Shown in pieces: positions 42,879 through 52,435 of a stretch of 57,985 nucleotides of DNA. Both the position numbers and the translations under genes were made by a program. The notes below the pieces were generated by a model. It worked only from the letters and a program-made list of their open reading frames with translations, did no database searches and was not told the DNA's origin. Source of the stretch: an uncultured Bacteroidia bacterium (GTDB lineage Bacteria; Bacteroidota; Bacteroidia; Bacteroidales; UBA932); NCBI GenBank assembly GCA_902801885.1, contig CADCJX010000015.1, positions 19,161-77,145 on the forward strand, written 5' to 3'. Position 1 is the stretch's first letter; each line of letters starts with the position of its first letter.

Positions 42879-43585
42879 ACACGATAAGCTGCATAATAAT
42901 AGACGATGAGCCGCTGGCAGTAAAGTTGATGGAGTCTTACGTTCAAAAGACCCCGTTCCTCGACTTGAAAGGGTCTTTTACAAGCGGAAGCTCCGCATTT
43001 TCTTTCGTCCATGACAACCCCGTGGATCTTCTGTTCTGCGACATCCAGATGCCGGGACTGAGCGGCATGGATCTTTCGAAGATGCTGCCTGAAACTACCA
43101 AGGTCATATTCACGACGGCTTTCAGCCAGTATGCCATAGAAGGCTTCAAGGTCCATGCCCTGGACTATCTCCTGAAGCCAATCTCCTACGACGATTTCCT
43201 CGCCTCCGCCAACCACACCTATAAAGTCCTCAACATCTCAACGGCGGCTGCGCCAAGGAGCATATTCGTGAAGACGGAGTACCGGCTGCAGCAGATAGAA
43301 CTGGACAACATCGCCTTCATCGAAGGTTTCAAGGACTACGTCAGGATCCATCTCGCAGACGGCTCAGCCCCCGTGCTATCGTTGATGCGCATGAAAGCCC
43401 TTGAAGAGCAGCTGCCTGCCGACAGGTTCGTACGCGTGCAGAAATCCTATATCGTCCAGATCCAGAAGATCGAGGCGATAGAAAGGAGTCACATAATCAT
43501 AGGGAAAGACAGGATTCCTATTGGTGAGACCTATCAGGAAGCCCTGTTCACTGCCTTAGCCGGATCTTCCCTCCTTCCGAAATAA
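42875..43585 (+). CDS. LytTR family response regulator
   Basis: 236 aa from the ATG at 42875 (MNTISCIIIDDEPLA), overlapping the kinase stop. Receiver domain: IIDDEP acidic pair, phospho-acceptor Asp in LLFCDIQMPGLSG, Thr in VIFTTAFSQYA and Lys in DYLLKPI. Residues about 130-235 are a LytTR DNA-binding domain (FVKTEYRLQQIELDNIAFIEGFKDYVRI, RFVRVQKSYIVQIQKIEAIE). Such pairs often control membrane or export genes; the target here is unknown. Its 3' end overlaps the convergent purN gene by 38 bases. Confidence 0.94.
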   Translation: MNTISCIIIDDEPLAVKLMESYVQKTPFLDLKGSFTSGSSAFSFVHDNPVDLLFCDIQMPGLSGMDLSKMLPETTKVIFTTAFSQYAIEGFKVHALDYLLKPISYDDFLASANHTYKVLNISTAAAPRSIFVKTEYRLQQIELDNIAFIEGFKDYVRIHLADGSAPVLSLMRMKALEEQLPADRFVRVQKSYIVQIQKIEAIERSHIIIGKDRIPIGETYQEALFTALAGSSLLPK

Positions 43586-44141
43586 GCAGTTCCTCGATCA
43601 CCTGCGGGAAGTGCTCCATCTCAAGGACGTGTTCCTTGGCAGCGATATCATCAGGAGTATCTCCCTGGGAAATCGGTGTACTGAACTGGGCGATGATGTC
43701 GCCTCCATCCACTTCCCTGCTCACCCAGTGGACCGTCATACCGGTCTCCTTCTCCCTTGCCGCCTTGACCGCCTCATGGACGTGATGGCCGTACATCCCG
43801 ATTCCGCCGAACTTGGGAAGCAGGGCCGGATGCAGGTTGATCATGCGGTGTTCATATTCATCGATAAGAAAGCCAGGGATGACTAGCAGGAAGCCGGCAA
43901 GGACGATAAAGTCCACTGAATATTCCTTCAGGAGCGGAAGGATCACGTCAGGATCGTTGAGGCCCGACTTAGGAACGACCTTGACCGATACTCCGAGCCT
44001 TTCGGCCTTCTCGATGGCACCGACTCCGGCCTTGTTGCTGATCACAAGCACCGGACGTGCTACCTCGGATCCATCGAAGTACTTTATTATGTTTTCGCAA
44101 TTTGTCCCGCCACCTGAGACAAAGATAGCCATGTTCACCAT
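43548..44141 (-). CDS. purN: Phosphoribosylglycinamide formyltransferase
   Basis: 197 aa. Family marks: AIFVSGGGTNCENIIKYF at the start, VVPKSGLN, VLAGFLLVIPGFLIDEYEHRMINLHPALLPKFGG with the catalytic Asn-His-Asp arrangement, and TVHWVSREVDGGDIIAQ. It transfers formyl from 10-formyl-THF to GAR in purine synthesis. In the usual GNISGRGSN-like first loop this copy reads VSGGGTN. The start could be 44141 or 44132 (both ATG). It lies four bases from the MscS gene stop. Confidence 0.93.
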   Translation of the reverse strand: MVNMAIFVSGGGTNCENIIKYFDGSEVARPVLVISNKAGVGAIEKAERLGVSVKVVPKSGLNDPDVILPLLKEYSVDFIVLAGFLLVIPGFLIDEYEHRMINLHPALLPKFGGIGMYGHHVHEAVKAAREKETGMTVHWVSREVDGGDIIAQFSTPISQGDTPDDIAAKEHVLEMEHFPQVIEELLISEGGKIRLRQ

Positions 44142-44145
44142 AGTA

Positions 44146-46776
44146 TTATTCCTTTATGTGTACATCCCTTTGAGGGAAAGGTATTTCTATTCCATTCTCC
44201 GCCAATGACTTGTAGATAAGTTCATTAGCCTTGGCCACATAGGCAAAGCGCAGGTCGACCAGAACGTACTGCTTTACCATGAGATCCACGCTGCTGTCGC
44301 CGAATCCGTTGACCGTCACCTGGATTCCGTAGCTTGGCTTCACAGTGTCCCTGCCGAACTTATCGGGCCGGCAGAGAGGCTTCAAGGCTTTGAGAAGCAC
44401 CTTGCGTGCCTTATCCACATCCGTACCGTAAGCAACACCCACCGGTAGGGCGACATATTCATAGGAATCGCTCTTGGTGAGGTTCTTGAAGGTCTTGGAG
44501 AAGAGGGTACTGTTAGGGAAGGCAATAAGGCTGCCGTCAATTGCCTTGATGGTTGTGGTCTGGTAGCTGATGTTGTCAACGGTTCCGCGGATTCCGTCAC
44601 ATTCAAGGGTATCTCCTACCCTCAACCTTCCAGACATGAGCTGGACTCCGTAGAAGAAATTGTTCAGGATGTCCTTCATTGCGAATCCAAGGCCGGCAGC
44701 CAGACCGGTTATGACCATGTTAAGTGACTTCGTGGGGATCTTGAGCAATCCAATCGTCACGATAACGTACATGCCCCAGACAAGGAGCCAGATCACATTG
44801 TTGGCCAAAGTCAGGTTGACTTCATTATCCCTTAGCAGACCGGTTCCAGACTTGGCGATTGCTCCGCGTACCCTGAAGATACGATACAGTGAGCGGGCAG
44901 CATATTCAATGTAACGGAAGACAAAGAACAGCCCGACAGCCAGAAGGACCTTGTACATAGACAGGGTGATGAAATCAGTGTCCAGGAAAGGATAGAGAAG
45001 GGCTGTCTTGCAGATCTCGGTGAGGTCGAAAACCCTGGAAGCGAAGAAGAGGCAGCCGGGAATAGAGACCAGGATCAGCAGAGGGATCAGCACCATGTCG
45101 AGAAGATCGTAGATCCAGGTTACGAGGAAGAAGGAGCCTTTGTCATTGCCGACTTCAGCCATGTGGTTGATCCTGTAGGCCCTGACCCTCTTGTCAACTA
45201 CCTTGCGGCGGTACTTGCGGACAAGTTCCTTCACCGCAAGGATAAGGTGCAGGACTGTGAGCTGGAATATCCACCAGATATAAAGCTGGAGTCCCATAAG
45301 TACGTAACCCAGTACAGACAGGATGAAAGTGATGACTGTCACCACAATCGATGCGACTGCAAGGGACCTGTCCGTCCCCGGGACATTGTCGGAATACTTG
45401 TGGAAAACAGAAGTCTGCCATAGGCCGAAAAGCAGGAGGACCGGGGGGAAGACCAACGTAATCAAGCTGTTCGGAATGAATATTATCCTGAAGGCGATGA
45501 CAAGGAGGCCAAGCATCATGACAGGGGTGTACAACTTAAGACCGTTGTCGATCTGGGCACCTGTGAACCTAATCAGCATGGAAGTCAGCACTGCAATCAG
45601 CAGCAAGGAGAATTCCACCAGCAGAGTCGACGCCATCAGGTAGAAATGCGTACCGATCTTAGGCGAAAGACCTGCCACGACAATGATCAGGACAAAGAGG
45701 ATAACAGCTGCCAGAAGGATGAAAGCGAACTGGCGGCTGATGAAGCCTTGGGTCTTGAACCTGCCCACCCGCTTCTTAAGGGACGTTATGACCAGATAGC
45801 TCAAGAGGGCTGCAATTGCGAGGTAGACCAGGATGATGAATGAGAATCCCAGTACAATCGGTCCCCTCCACTCACTCTTGACAGTCTCATTGAAATAGTC
45901 GCGGGAATACTTGTCATTGAAATCCCGGAACGCCCTCCTGGAGGACTGGCCGAGATGGGTCAGGATGTACCAGTAGTTTCTCTGCCCTTCTACGAAAATC
46001 TTCTTCTGGACAAGCTTGTATCGCTCCTGGGCGTAGTCATAAGCTTCTTTGAGACGCTGGTCGGTAACTTCGTAATGTCCGCTGTCTTCGACCATGTGGT
46101 CCCTTATGTCAGTGAACATCTTCAGGAGCTTGGAAGCAAAGAAGACACAACTGTCCCTGTCAATCCTGGAAAGGCTGTCAAGCTGGAAATCTATGTGCTC
46201 ATGGACCTCCTCAGCATGAAGGTGCCCGGAATGGTCAGGATCATTGTCATGGAAAGCCGCATATGAAAGATTGGGAAGCAGGTTTACATGGAAAGTCAGC
46301 GCCAGGACGTCTATCAATGAAGGCCCGAGGCTGTCCGGACGTTCCTCAAGTTCAGGAGGTATGGCTTTCAGGGCCTTTACCAGACGGTCATAACGATCGA
46401 TTTCCACATCGAAGTAGGAAATGATGTTGTCATAGGGCATCCGCCTCTGGGTGAAGGTCCTGTACTGGTCCGTCACCTGCCTCAAGGCGTAGGTAAGGTC
46501 GAAGGTGAAGTCCTGTTTCTGCGAATATAGCATGAGCGAAAGCTCATTGCAGCTGTTGACAAGGTTTATCAGTTCCTCATGCTGGCCCTCATCCTGTTTT
46601 TCGAAGGCAAGCTGGCTCATTTCCATCTCATTGAAGGCTTTCCCCAATTCGTACCTGAGGACCCTGAGGGTCTGGGCAAGGTCTTTCTCATTGAAGACGG
46701 CCCACGAACTGTTCACCGGGATGAACAGAAGGGAAACCATGAGAAGGAAGGGCAGTATTTTTCTTTTTTTGAACAT
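44146..46776 (-). CDS. Large mechanosensitive channel (MscS family)
   Basis: 876 aa. Signal peptide (KILPFLLMVSLLFIPVNSSWA), then about 290 helical periplasmic residues, then about ten membrane segments, as in MscK/YbdG-like giants. The pore-lining helix and beta domain carry the MscS signature: MVITGLAAGLGFAMKDILNNF, SGRLRVGDTLECDGIRGTVDNISYQTTTI and AFPNSTLFSKTFKN, at about residues 665-735. It opens under membrane tension and protects against osmotic downshift. Four bases after the M23 gene and presumably in one transcript with it. Confidence 0.93.
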   Translation of the reverse strand: MFKKRKILPFLLMVSLLFIPVNSSWAVFNEKDLAQTLRVLRYELGKAFNEMEMSQLAFEKQDEGQHEELINLVNSCNELSLMLYSQKQDFTFDLTYALRQVTDQYRTFTQRRMPYDNIISYFDVEIDRYDRLVKALKAIPPELEERPDSLGPSLIDVLALTFHVNLLPNLSYAAFHDNDPDHSGHLHAEEVHEHIDFQLDSLSRIDRDSCVFFASKLLKMFTDIRDHMVEDSGHYEVTDQRLKEAYDYAQERYKLVQKKIFVEGQRNYWYILTHLGQSSRRAFRDFNDKYSRDYFNETVKSEWRGPIVLGFSFIILVYLAIAALLSYLVITSLKKRVGRFKTQGFISRQFAFILLAAVILFVLIIVVAGLSPKIGTHFYLMASTLLVEFSLLLIAVLTSMLIRFTGAQIDNGLKLYTPVMMLGLLVIAFRIIFIPNSLITLVFPPVLLLFGLWQTSVFHKYSDNVPGTDRSLAVASIVVTVITFILSVLGYVLMGLQLYIWWIFQLTVLHLILAVKELVRKYRRKVVDKRVRAYRINHMAEVGNDKGSFFLVTWIYDLLDMVLIPLLILVSIPGCLFFASRVFDLTEICKTALLYPFLDTDFITLSMYKVLLAVGLFFVFRYIEYAARSLYRIFRVRGAIAKSGTGLLRDNEVNLTLANNVIWLLVWGMYVIVTIGLLKIPTKSLNMVITGLAAGLGFAMKDILNNFFYGVQLMSGRLRVGDTLECDGIRGTVDNISYQTTTIKAIDGSLIAFPNSTLFSKTFKNLTKSDSYEYVALPVGVAYGTDVDKARKVLLKALKPLCRPDKFGRDTVKPSYGIQVTVNGFGDSSVDLMVKQYVLVDLRFAYVAKANELIYKSLAENGIEIPFPQRDVHIKE

Positions 46777-46780
46777 ATTC

Positions 46781-47998
46781 CTATCTAACAGTCAATGAAT
46801 CTATTATGTGTTTATATCGGATGTATGCAGAATCCAGGGCCGCCAGGTTCTCGGGACGGATAGGATCGGCAGAAGGAGAATCAAGTTTGAGAGGATTCAC
46901 AGGCGTACCGTCTTTCCAGACCCTGAAATCCAGATGAGGGCCGGTAGCCACACCGGTGGCGCCGACATAACCGATAACATCTCCCTGATGGACATGAACG
47001 CCCTCCTTTATCCCTTTGGCATAGCCGGAAAGATGCATGTAAGACGTTGTGTAGGAAGAATTGTGACGGATCTTCACTGTCTTGCCACCTCCGTTCGTCC
47101 AACCTGCACTAAGCACGGTTCCATCTCCGATAGTCATGACCGGAGTCCCTGTAGGAGCGGCATAATCAACTGCAGTGTGGGGGCGTACCTTGCCAGTGAC
47201 AGGATGCCGGCGATTGTAAGAGAAACCGGAACTTATCCTCGTGAACTTGAGAGGGGCCTTTAGGAAAGCCTTCCTCAGGCTCTCACCATCCTGCTTCCAG
47301 TACATGTTGCCACCGTCTCCCTGATCGTAAAGGATAGCAGGCACAACGTCGTCTCCACTGATAAATTCGGCATAGAAGACTGAGTCAACGGCTATTACCT
47401 CTCCGTCGCAGGTAGTTTGCCCGTACAGGACCTTGAACCTGTCTCCGGTCTGCAGGGCAAAGAAATCAACTGACCACGCATAGATGTCCGCAAGAGAGAC
47501 AATCAAAAGAGTCGGTGCCCCAGCTGCGGTCATGTCATTCCAAAGGGATGAGGTGATAGTGACATCAGCATATTCCCTGGTAGTCTCGACAGGTCTGGAA
47601 TAGTTCCATACGGACAGCGAATCAGCAGTCTTGAAAACCGTCCGGTGAATCTTGTCGTGCTCATAGATGACATATTCAAGGGAAGATCCATAGTAGGCTT
47701 TGACAGTGTTGCCTGCACGCATCTTCCTGACATCGAAGACAGTGTCACAAGCATTTGCAAGCATCAGCGCCTGCCCATGGTCCATCCCGAGGCGGGTCAT
47801 CAAGGCAGTGAATGTCTCACCTTCCCTGACCTTTCCCTCCACCACATCCAAATAATCTGATTGGAAGCCCTCAGGTGGAAGGATGGGAATATCCTCTTCC
47901 ACGACAGGAGGTACCTCCCTGTTTCTGCAACCGGGAAGGATGGATACGGCGGCAAGGATGAAAGAAACAAAAAGATATTCAAGAATCTTCTTTGCCAT
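46781..47998 (-). CDS. M23 family metallopeptidase, lipoprotein
   Basis: 405 aa from the ATG at 47998. N-terminal signal with lipobox SILPGC, so it is lipid-anchored. A LysM-like or G5-type middle (EGKVREGETFTALMTRLGMD) is followed by the peptidase domain with SSGFSYNRRHPVTGKVRPHTAVDYAAPTG, YMHLSGYAKG and GATGVATGPHLDFRVW, in which the HxxxD and HxH zinc ligands are intact. Such enzymes cut peptidoglycan cross-links during growth or division. A TAAATTTG box lies exactly five bases before the ATG. Confidence 0.94.
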   Translation of the reverse strand: MAKKILEYLFVSFILAAVSILPGCRNREVPPVVEEDIPILPPEGFQSDYLDVVEGKVREGETFTALMTRLGMDHGQALMLANACDTVFDVRKMRAGNTVKAYYGSSLEYVIYEHDKIHRTVFKTADSLSVWNYSRPVETTREYADVTITSSLWNDMTAAGAPTLLIVSLADIYAWSVDFFALQTGDRFKVLYGQTTCDGEVIAVDSVFYAEFISGDDVVPAILYDQGDGGNMYWKQDGESLRKAFLKAPLKFTRISSGFSYNRRHPVTGKVRPHTAVDYAAPTGTPVMTIGDGTVLSAGWTNGGGKTVKIRHNSSYTTSYMHLSGYAKGIKEGVHVHQGDVIGYVGATGVATGPHLDFRVWKDGTPVNPLKLDSPSADPIRPENLAALDSAYIRYKHIIDSLTVR

Positions 47999-48003
47999 AA
48001 ACG

Positions 48004-48011
48004 CAAATTTA
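48004..48011 (-). promoter_or_regulatory. -7 box five bases before the M23 ATG (TAAATTTG)
   Basis: On the minus strand TAAATTTG-CGTTT-ATG. Third case of the box at this exact spacing, so a leaderless transcript is likely. It also lies inside the 84-base region divergent from the TonB-plug gene. Confidence 0.6.
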
Positions 48012-48082
48012 ATAAAAACCCCTTCCAAGTCGAAGGAAGAAGGCAAAAAAACTCCCAACTTAGCGGCAAACCTGCAAGAATC

Positions 48083-50026
48083 ATGAAAAACTTCCGACCG
48101 ATAGTCACAGCATTCCTCCTGGCTGTCTCACTGAATGCCGCAGCCCAATCCAAGAAAGACACCACACTGGTGATCAAGGAATCCGTCATTTCCGACATCC
48201 GGACATCGAGGATCCCGAAGGCTGGGACAGGTGTCATCGAAATTCCTGAAGCAATGGTCAAAGGGACACCTGCATTGCTGGGTGAACCGGACCTTATGAA
48301 AACCTTGCAACTTTTACCCGGGGTTCAAAGCGGTACGGAAGGATTCTCTGGAATATACATCCGCGGAGGAAGCCCGGACGAGAACCTGATCCTGCTCGAC
48401 GGCATACCTCTCATGAGCCCGGGTCACATGCTGGGTTTGTTTTCCGTGTTCCAGGACGAAGCGGTCGAAAAAGCCATTCTCTACAAAGGATCATTTCCTG
48501 CACGTTATGGAGGAAGGGTGTCCGGGGTGATTGATGTGAGGTCTGCTGAAGGGAACATGAAAAGGATCAAAGGTAGCATAGGAATCGGGGTACTGAGCGA
48601 CAAGTTTCATATAGACGGTCCGGTCTTGAAGGGAAGATCCGCATTCTCGGTCAGCGGACGTGGGATGCACACTCTTCTTACAGACGGTCTCCTGAAAGCA
48701 GTCAGTTTTCCCGCCAATTACTATTTTGATGACCTGGATGCCAAGGTCACGCACCGCATAGGCGAAAGGGACCTCATAACATGCGGCTATTTCACAGGCA
48801 AGGACCACCTGTACTATAAAGAGGATGGAGACAGGACCGACATCAGCTGGGGGAACAAGGCAGGTTACATAAAATGGAAGAGAATCACCGGCAACGGTCT
48901 GGAATGTGAGTTTACCGCCGGGACAAGCGACTACGCAATGGACACCGGTTTCCTGTCAAGGGACTCGACTTCGGAGAAGTACCGCACAGGAATGAAAGAT
49001 CTGGTAGTAAGAACCGACGTGACAGTCGGTCACCATGACAGTCATGAGTTCTCTTCCGGTGCAGGGATCACTAGGCATAGATTCCTTCCGAAAGGGTCCG
49101 GTGTTGAGTTCTCACTTTATGCAGAAGATGAAATGGACTTAAGGAAGTCACTGAAATTAAATGTTGGGCTGAGGACCTCCACCTTTATTTCTTCCGGAAA
49201 GGTCTTCCTTTCACCAGAACCGAGGGTGAGTTTTTCATGGGCCCCATCAGGAGTTATGCAGATGAAGGTCGCATATTCCAGGATGTCCCAATACATCCAT
49301 CTGCTCTCTCCCACCCTTACGACTCTTCCGGTAGACATCTGGGTCCCAGTCACAAAGAAAATCAGGCCAGTCCGTACGGACCAGTTAAATGCCGGAGTGG
49401 TACTGGAAGGAAAGACAGCCTGGAGCCTTTCTGTCGAAGGCTACCTGAAAGCGATGGCTAATGTCGTAGAATACAATGACGGGATCGTATTCATCGAAGA
49501 CTTCGACACCTGGGAAGACCAGGTCAGCAGCGGGATCGGACGTTCGGCTGGTCTGGAATTACTGGCCAGGAAACACACGGGAAAGACAACAGGATGGATC
49601 GGCTACACTCTTTCCCGAAGCGAAAGAAGATTCCCCGACGGATCCATCAGCGGAGGACACTGGTACCCATGCCGTTATGACAGCCGGCATGCGATAACGG
49701 CCGTACTTGATCACAGATTCAGGGATAAATGGAGCGCAACGATCTCATGGACATATACGAGCGGAGGCGCAATGACACTTCCCTCCGATGACGGGAGCAT
49801 CCCGGAGAGAGGTAATTATCGGCTACCTCCAAGTCACAGGATGGATGTAGGGATAAGGCATGCCAAAGGCAAGGGAACCTGGAATTTCGGAATATACAAC
49901 GTCTATAACAGGAAGAACCCGAACATCGTCCTTTACACTTCGGGAGAAGAAGACGGTCCGGGTTCCGTAAAAAAGGTATGTATCCTGCCGATTATTCCTT
50001 CGGTCAGTTACTCTAGAGTTTTTTGA
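48083..50026 (+). CDS. TonB-dependent receptor-like outer membrane protein with plug domain
   Basis: 647 aa from the ATG at 48083 (signal peptide MKNFRPIVTAFLLAVSLNAAAQ); the longer frame over the divergent gene is not used. Plug domain: TPALLGEPDLMKTLQLLPGVQSG, IYIRGGSPDENLILLDGIPLM, FPARYGGRVSGVIDVRS. A beta-barrel follows up to an aromatic terminal strand ending SYSRVF. It lacks the N-terminal CarboxypepD domain of SusC-type receptors and is small for the family. No SusD partner is adjacent. Substrate unknown. Ends with a 14-base overlap with the convergent gamma-subunit gene. Confidence 0.9.
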   Translation: MKNFRPIVTAFLLAVSLNAAAQSKKDTTLVIKESVISDIRTSRIPKAGTGVIEIPEAMVKGTPALLGEPDLMKTLQLLPGVQSGTEGFSGIYIRGGSPDENLILLDGIPLMSPGHMLGLFSVFQDEAVEKAILYKGSFPARYGGRVSGVIDVRSAEGNMKRIKGSIGIGVLSDKFHIDGPVLKGRSAFSVSGRGMHTLLTDGLLKAVSFPANYYFDDLDAKVTHRIGERDLITCGYFTGKDHLYYKEDGDRTDISWGNKAGYIKWKRITGNGLECEFTAGTSDYAMDTGFLSRDSTSEKYRTGMKDLVVRTDVTVGHHDSHEFSSGAGITRHRFLPKGSGVEFSLYAEDEMDLRKSLKLNVGLRTSTFISSGKVFLSPEPRVSFSWAPSGVMQMKVAYSRMSQYIHLLSPTLTTLPVDIWVPVTKKIRPVRTDQLNAGVVLEGKTAWSLSVEGYLKAMANVVEYNDGIVFIEDFDTWEDQVSSGIGRSAGLELLARKHTGKTTGWIGYTLSRSERRFPDGSISGGHWYPCRYDSRHAITAVLDHRFRDKWSATISWTYTSGGAMTLPSDDGSIPERGNYRLPPSHRMDVGIRHAKGKGTWNFGIYNVYNRKNPNIVLYTSGEEDGPGSVKKVCILPIIPSVSYSRVF

Positions 50027-50555
50027 TGATCTCCATTCCTTTCCTGATGGCCTCCTCATTCTTTGGGATGAGGTGGTGATGGCGCTCGGGAAGGGTCTTG
50101 CGCAGAGCGGCAAGTACGCTTTCAATCTTAACGACAGGGTGGATCTTGAGGAGTCCGCCCAGAACGATCATGTTGAAAGTCTTTATGAGATTCATCTCGG
50201 CCGCGGCATCCATGGCATCGATCCTGTAGATGTTGATGTCTGGCCTTGTCGGAGGTTCACTGATGCCGTAACCGTCGTAGATGATGGTTCCTCCCGGCTT
50301 GACCTTGGGCTCAAACTTCTCAAGGGATGGCTGGTTCAGCACTATGGCCGTGTCGTAGCTGGATAGGATCGGTGAAGAAACCGGATCGTCGCTGACGATG
50401 ACCGTAACGTTGGCAGTTCCGCCACGCTGTTCCGGACCATAAGCCGGCATCCATGTAACTTCCTTGCCTTCCATAAGACCTGCATAAGCCAGGATCTTAC
50501 CCATCGAGAGGACACCCTGTCCTCCGAATCCTGCAATTATAATTTCTTCTGTCAT
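50013..50555 (-). CDS. 2-oxoacid:ferredoxin oxidoreductase, gamma subunit
   Basis: 180 aa. The gamma fold is marked by IIAGFGGQGVLSMGKILAYAGL, MPAYGPEQRGGTANVTV and AFNTFNMIVLGG-like IKTFNMIVLGGLLK. It belongs with the alpha and beta subunits upstream; together they oxidise a 2-oxoacid to acyl-CoA and CO2 with reduction of ferredoxin. Last gene of the seven-gene operon, 12 bases after the beta gene. Confidence 0.92.
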   Translation of the reverse strand: MTEEIIIAGFGGQGVLSMGKILAYAGLMEGKEVTWMPAYGPEQRGGTANVTVIVSDDPVSSPILSSYDTAIVLNQPSLEKFEPKVKPGGTIIYDGYGISEPPTRPDINIYRIDAMDAAAEMNLIKTFNMIVLGGLLKIHPVVKIESVLAALRKTLPERHHHLIPKNEEAIRKGMEIIKKL

Positions 50556-50567
50556 GGCCTTTACGAT

Positions 50568-51341
50568 TTATTTGTCTGCACCTGCATCCTTGAGGTCTCC
50601 AAGATGATAGAACTCGAACATGTTCTCTTCCATCCACTTATTGGCTTTCTCTGGACTCATCTTCCATCCTGAGTTGCAGGTGGAAACGATCTCGACGAGA
50701 TTGGATCCCTTGCCCTGCATGGAATACTCAAAGGCCTTCCTGATCGCTTTCTTCGCACGATTGATGGCAGCGACCGTGTGGACTGCCTGGCGGGTCACAT
50801 AGCATGTTCCGTCCAGGGTAGCCGCGATCTCAGTGACTTTCAAAGGGTAACCGTGGAGACTCACTTCCCTGCCGTAAGGGCAGGTCGCCGTCTTCATGCC
50901 GAGAAGGGTTGTCGGGGCCATCTGGCCGCCGGTCATTCCGTAGATGGCATTGTTGATGAAGATGATGGTGATGTTCTCTGCGCGGTTGAGAGCATGTATG
51001 GTCTCCGCAGTTCCGATGCAGGCAAGGTCACCGTCTCCCTGGTAGGTGAAGACCAGCCTGTCCGGCCAGAGCCTCTTGGTCGCACTGGCGAGTGCCGGAG
51101 CCCTTCCGTGGGCAGCCTCCTGCCAGTCGACATCGATGTACTTGTAGGCGAAAACCGCACATCCGACGGGCGAGATCGCGATCGTCTTTTCCGTCATCTC
51201 CATTTCCTCGATGACCTCAGACACGAGTTTATGCACTACACCGTGGCTGCAGCCGGGGCAGTAATGCATCGGAGTGTCATTCAACAGGGTAGGCTTGTGA
51301 TAGACTACCTGTCCTTTCTCTATTATTTCTTCTCTTGTCAT
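50568..51341 (-). CDS. 2-oxoacid:ferredoxin oxidoreductase, beta (TPP) subunit
   Basis: 257 aa. Thiamine-pyrophosphate motif GDGDLACIGTAETIHALNRAENITIIFINN (G-D-G through N-N), the cluster Cys in YCPGCSHG, and HGRAPALASATKR. The ending of the beta subunit is VEIVSTCNSGWKMSPEKAN. In Bacteroidota this set is annotated as 2-oxoisovalerate (Vor) or 2-oxoglutarate (Kor) oxidoreductase; the operon partners ilvE and buk favour branched-chain 2-oxoacids. Eleven bases after alpha. Confidence 0.92.
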   Translation of the reverse strand: MTREEIIEKGQVVYHKPTLLNDTPMHYCPGCSHGVVHKLVSEVIEEMEMTEKTIAISPVGCAVFAYKYIDVDWQEAAHGRAPALASATKRLWPDRLVFTYQGDGDLACIGTAETIHALNRAENITIIFINNAIYGMTGGQMAPTTLLGMKTATCPYGREVSLHGYPLKVTEIAATLDGTCYVTRQAVHTVAAINRAKKAIRKAFEYSMQGKGSNLVEIVSTCNSGWKMSPEKANKWMEENMFEFYHLGDLKDAGADK

Positions 51342-51352
51342 GGCTTCAAGGT

Positions 51353-52432
51353 TTAGAATGAACGTTTAAGGGCATCGACAACCTCATCCGGATCAGGGAT
51401 GATACCACCGAGACGGCCGAAATGACGCACGGGCACCTTACCTTCGACAGCGAGACGGATGTCTTCAACCATCTGTCCTGCGTTGATCTCGAGTGACAGG
51501 ATGCCTTTCACTCTTTCGGCAAGTTTCTGGACTTCCTTCGTAGGGAAAGGCCACAGGGTGATAGGACGGAGAAGACCGACCTTGATGCCCTGTGAACGGG
51601 CAATCTCTATGCTCTTCTTGGCAATACGGGCTGCGGATCCGAAAGCGACTATTGCGTAGTCGGCATCGTCGAGCATGAACTCTTCGAAACGGACTTCCTT
51701 CTCTTCTATCTCGCGGTACTTAGCCTGGATGCGAAGGTTGATCACTTCCATCTCCTCGGAACGGAGCTCGAGGGAAGTAATGATGTTGGGCTTCCTTCCG
51801 CCTACACGGCCGGTCGTGGCCCAGGGGCATTCCTTGATGATTTCTTCCTCTGTGCGGCGGGGTTTGAAAGGAGGAAGGACGACCTTCTCCATCATCTGCC
51901 CGATGGCACCGTCGGCAAGAATCATGGCAGGATTGCGGTAACGGAAAGCGAGGGTAAAGGCAAGATCCACGAAATCAGCCATTTCCTGGACTGACGCAGG
52001 GGCAAGGACGATCAGGTGATAGTCTCCATGTCCACCGCCCTTGCAGGCCTGGAAATAGTCTGACTGGCTGGGCTGGATGGTGCCGAGACCAGGTCCGCCG
52101 CGCATGACGTCCACGATAAGGGCCGGAAGTTCGGCTCCTGCCATGTAGGAGATGCCCTCCTGCATCAGGCTGATGCCAGGACTTGAAGAAGAAGTCATGA
52201 CCTTCTTTCCGGTGCTTGCACCGCCGTAGACCATGTTGATTGAGGATACTTCGCTTTCAGCCTGGAGTACTACCATACCGGTCGTCTCCCAGGGCTTCTC
52301 TGCGGCAAGGGTCTCGAGCACTTCGGACTGAGGGGTGATAGGATAGCCGAAATAGCCGTCGCAACCACAGCGGATCGCTGCATGGGCAATGGCCTCATTG
52401 CCCTTCATCAATGTGATTTCCTGATCTGCCAT
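51353..52432 (-). CDS. vorB: 2-oxoacid:ferredoxin oxidoreductase, alpha subunit (VorB type)
   Basis: 359 aa. Markers: LMKGNEAIAHAAIRCGCDGYFGYPITPQSEVLE, INMVYGGASTGKKVMTSSSSPGISLM, the GGPGLGTIQPSQSDYFQA loop and the C-terminal transketolase-like domain (LLRPITLWPFPTKEV). This is the form usually named 3-methyl-2-oxobutanoate dehydrogenase VorB in Bacteroides; specificity for 2-oxoglutarate cannot be excluded from sequence. Three bases separate it from the ferredoxin gene. Confidence 0.93.
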   Translation of the reverse strand: MADQEITLMKGNEAIAHAAIRCGCDGYFGYPITPQSEVLETLAAEKPWETTGMVVLQAESEVSSINMVYGGASTGKKVMTSSSSPGISLMQEGISYMAGAELPALIVDVMRGGPGLGTIQPSQSDYFQACKGGGHGDYHLIVLAPASVQEMADFVDLAFTLAFRYRNPAMILADGAIGQMMEKVVLPPFKPRRTEEEIIKECPWATTGRVGGRKPNIITSLELRSEEMEVINLRIQAKYREIEEKEVRFEEFMLDDADYAIVAFGSAARIAKKSIEIARSQGIKVGLLRPITLWPFPTKEVQKLAERVKGILSLEINAGQMVEDIRLAVEGKVPVRHFGRLGGIIPDPDEVVDALKRSF

Positions 52433-52435
52433 AGC

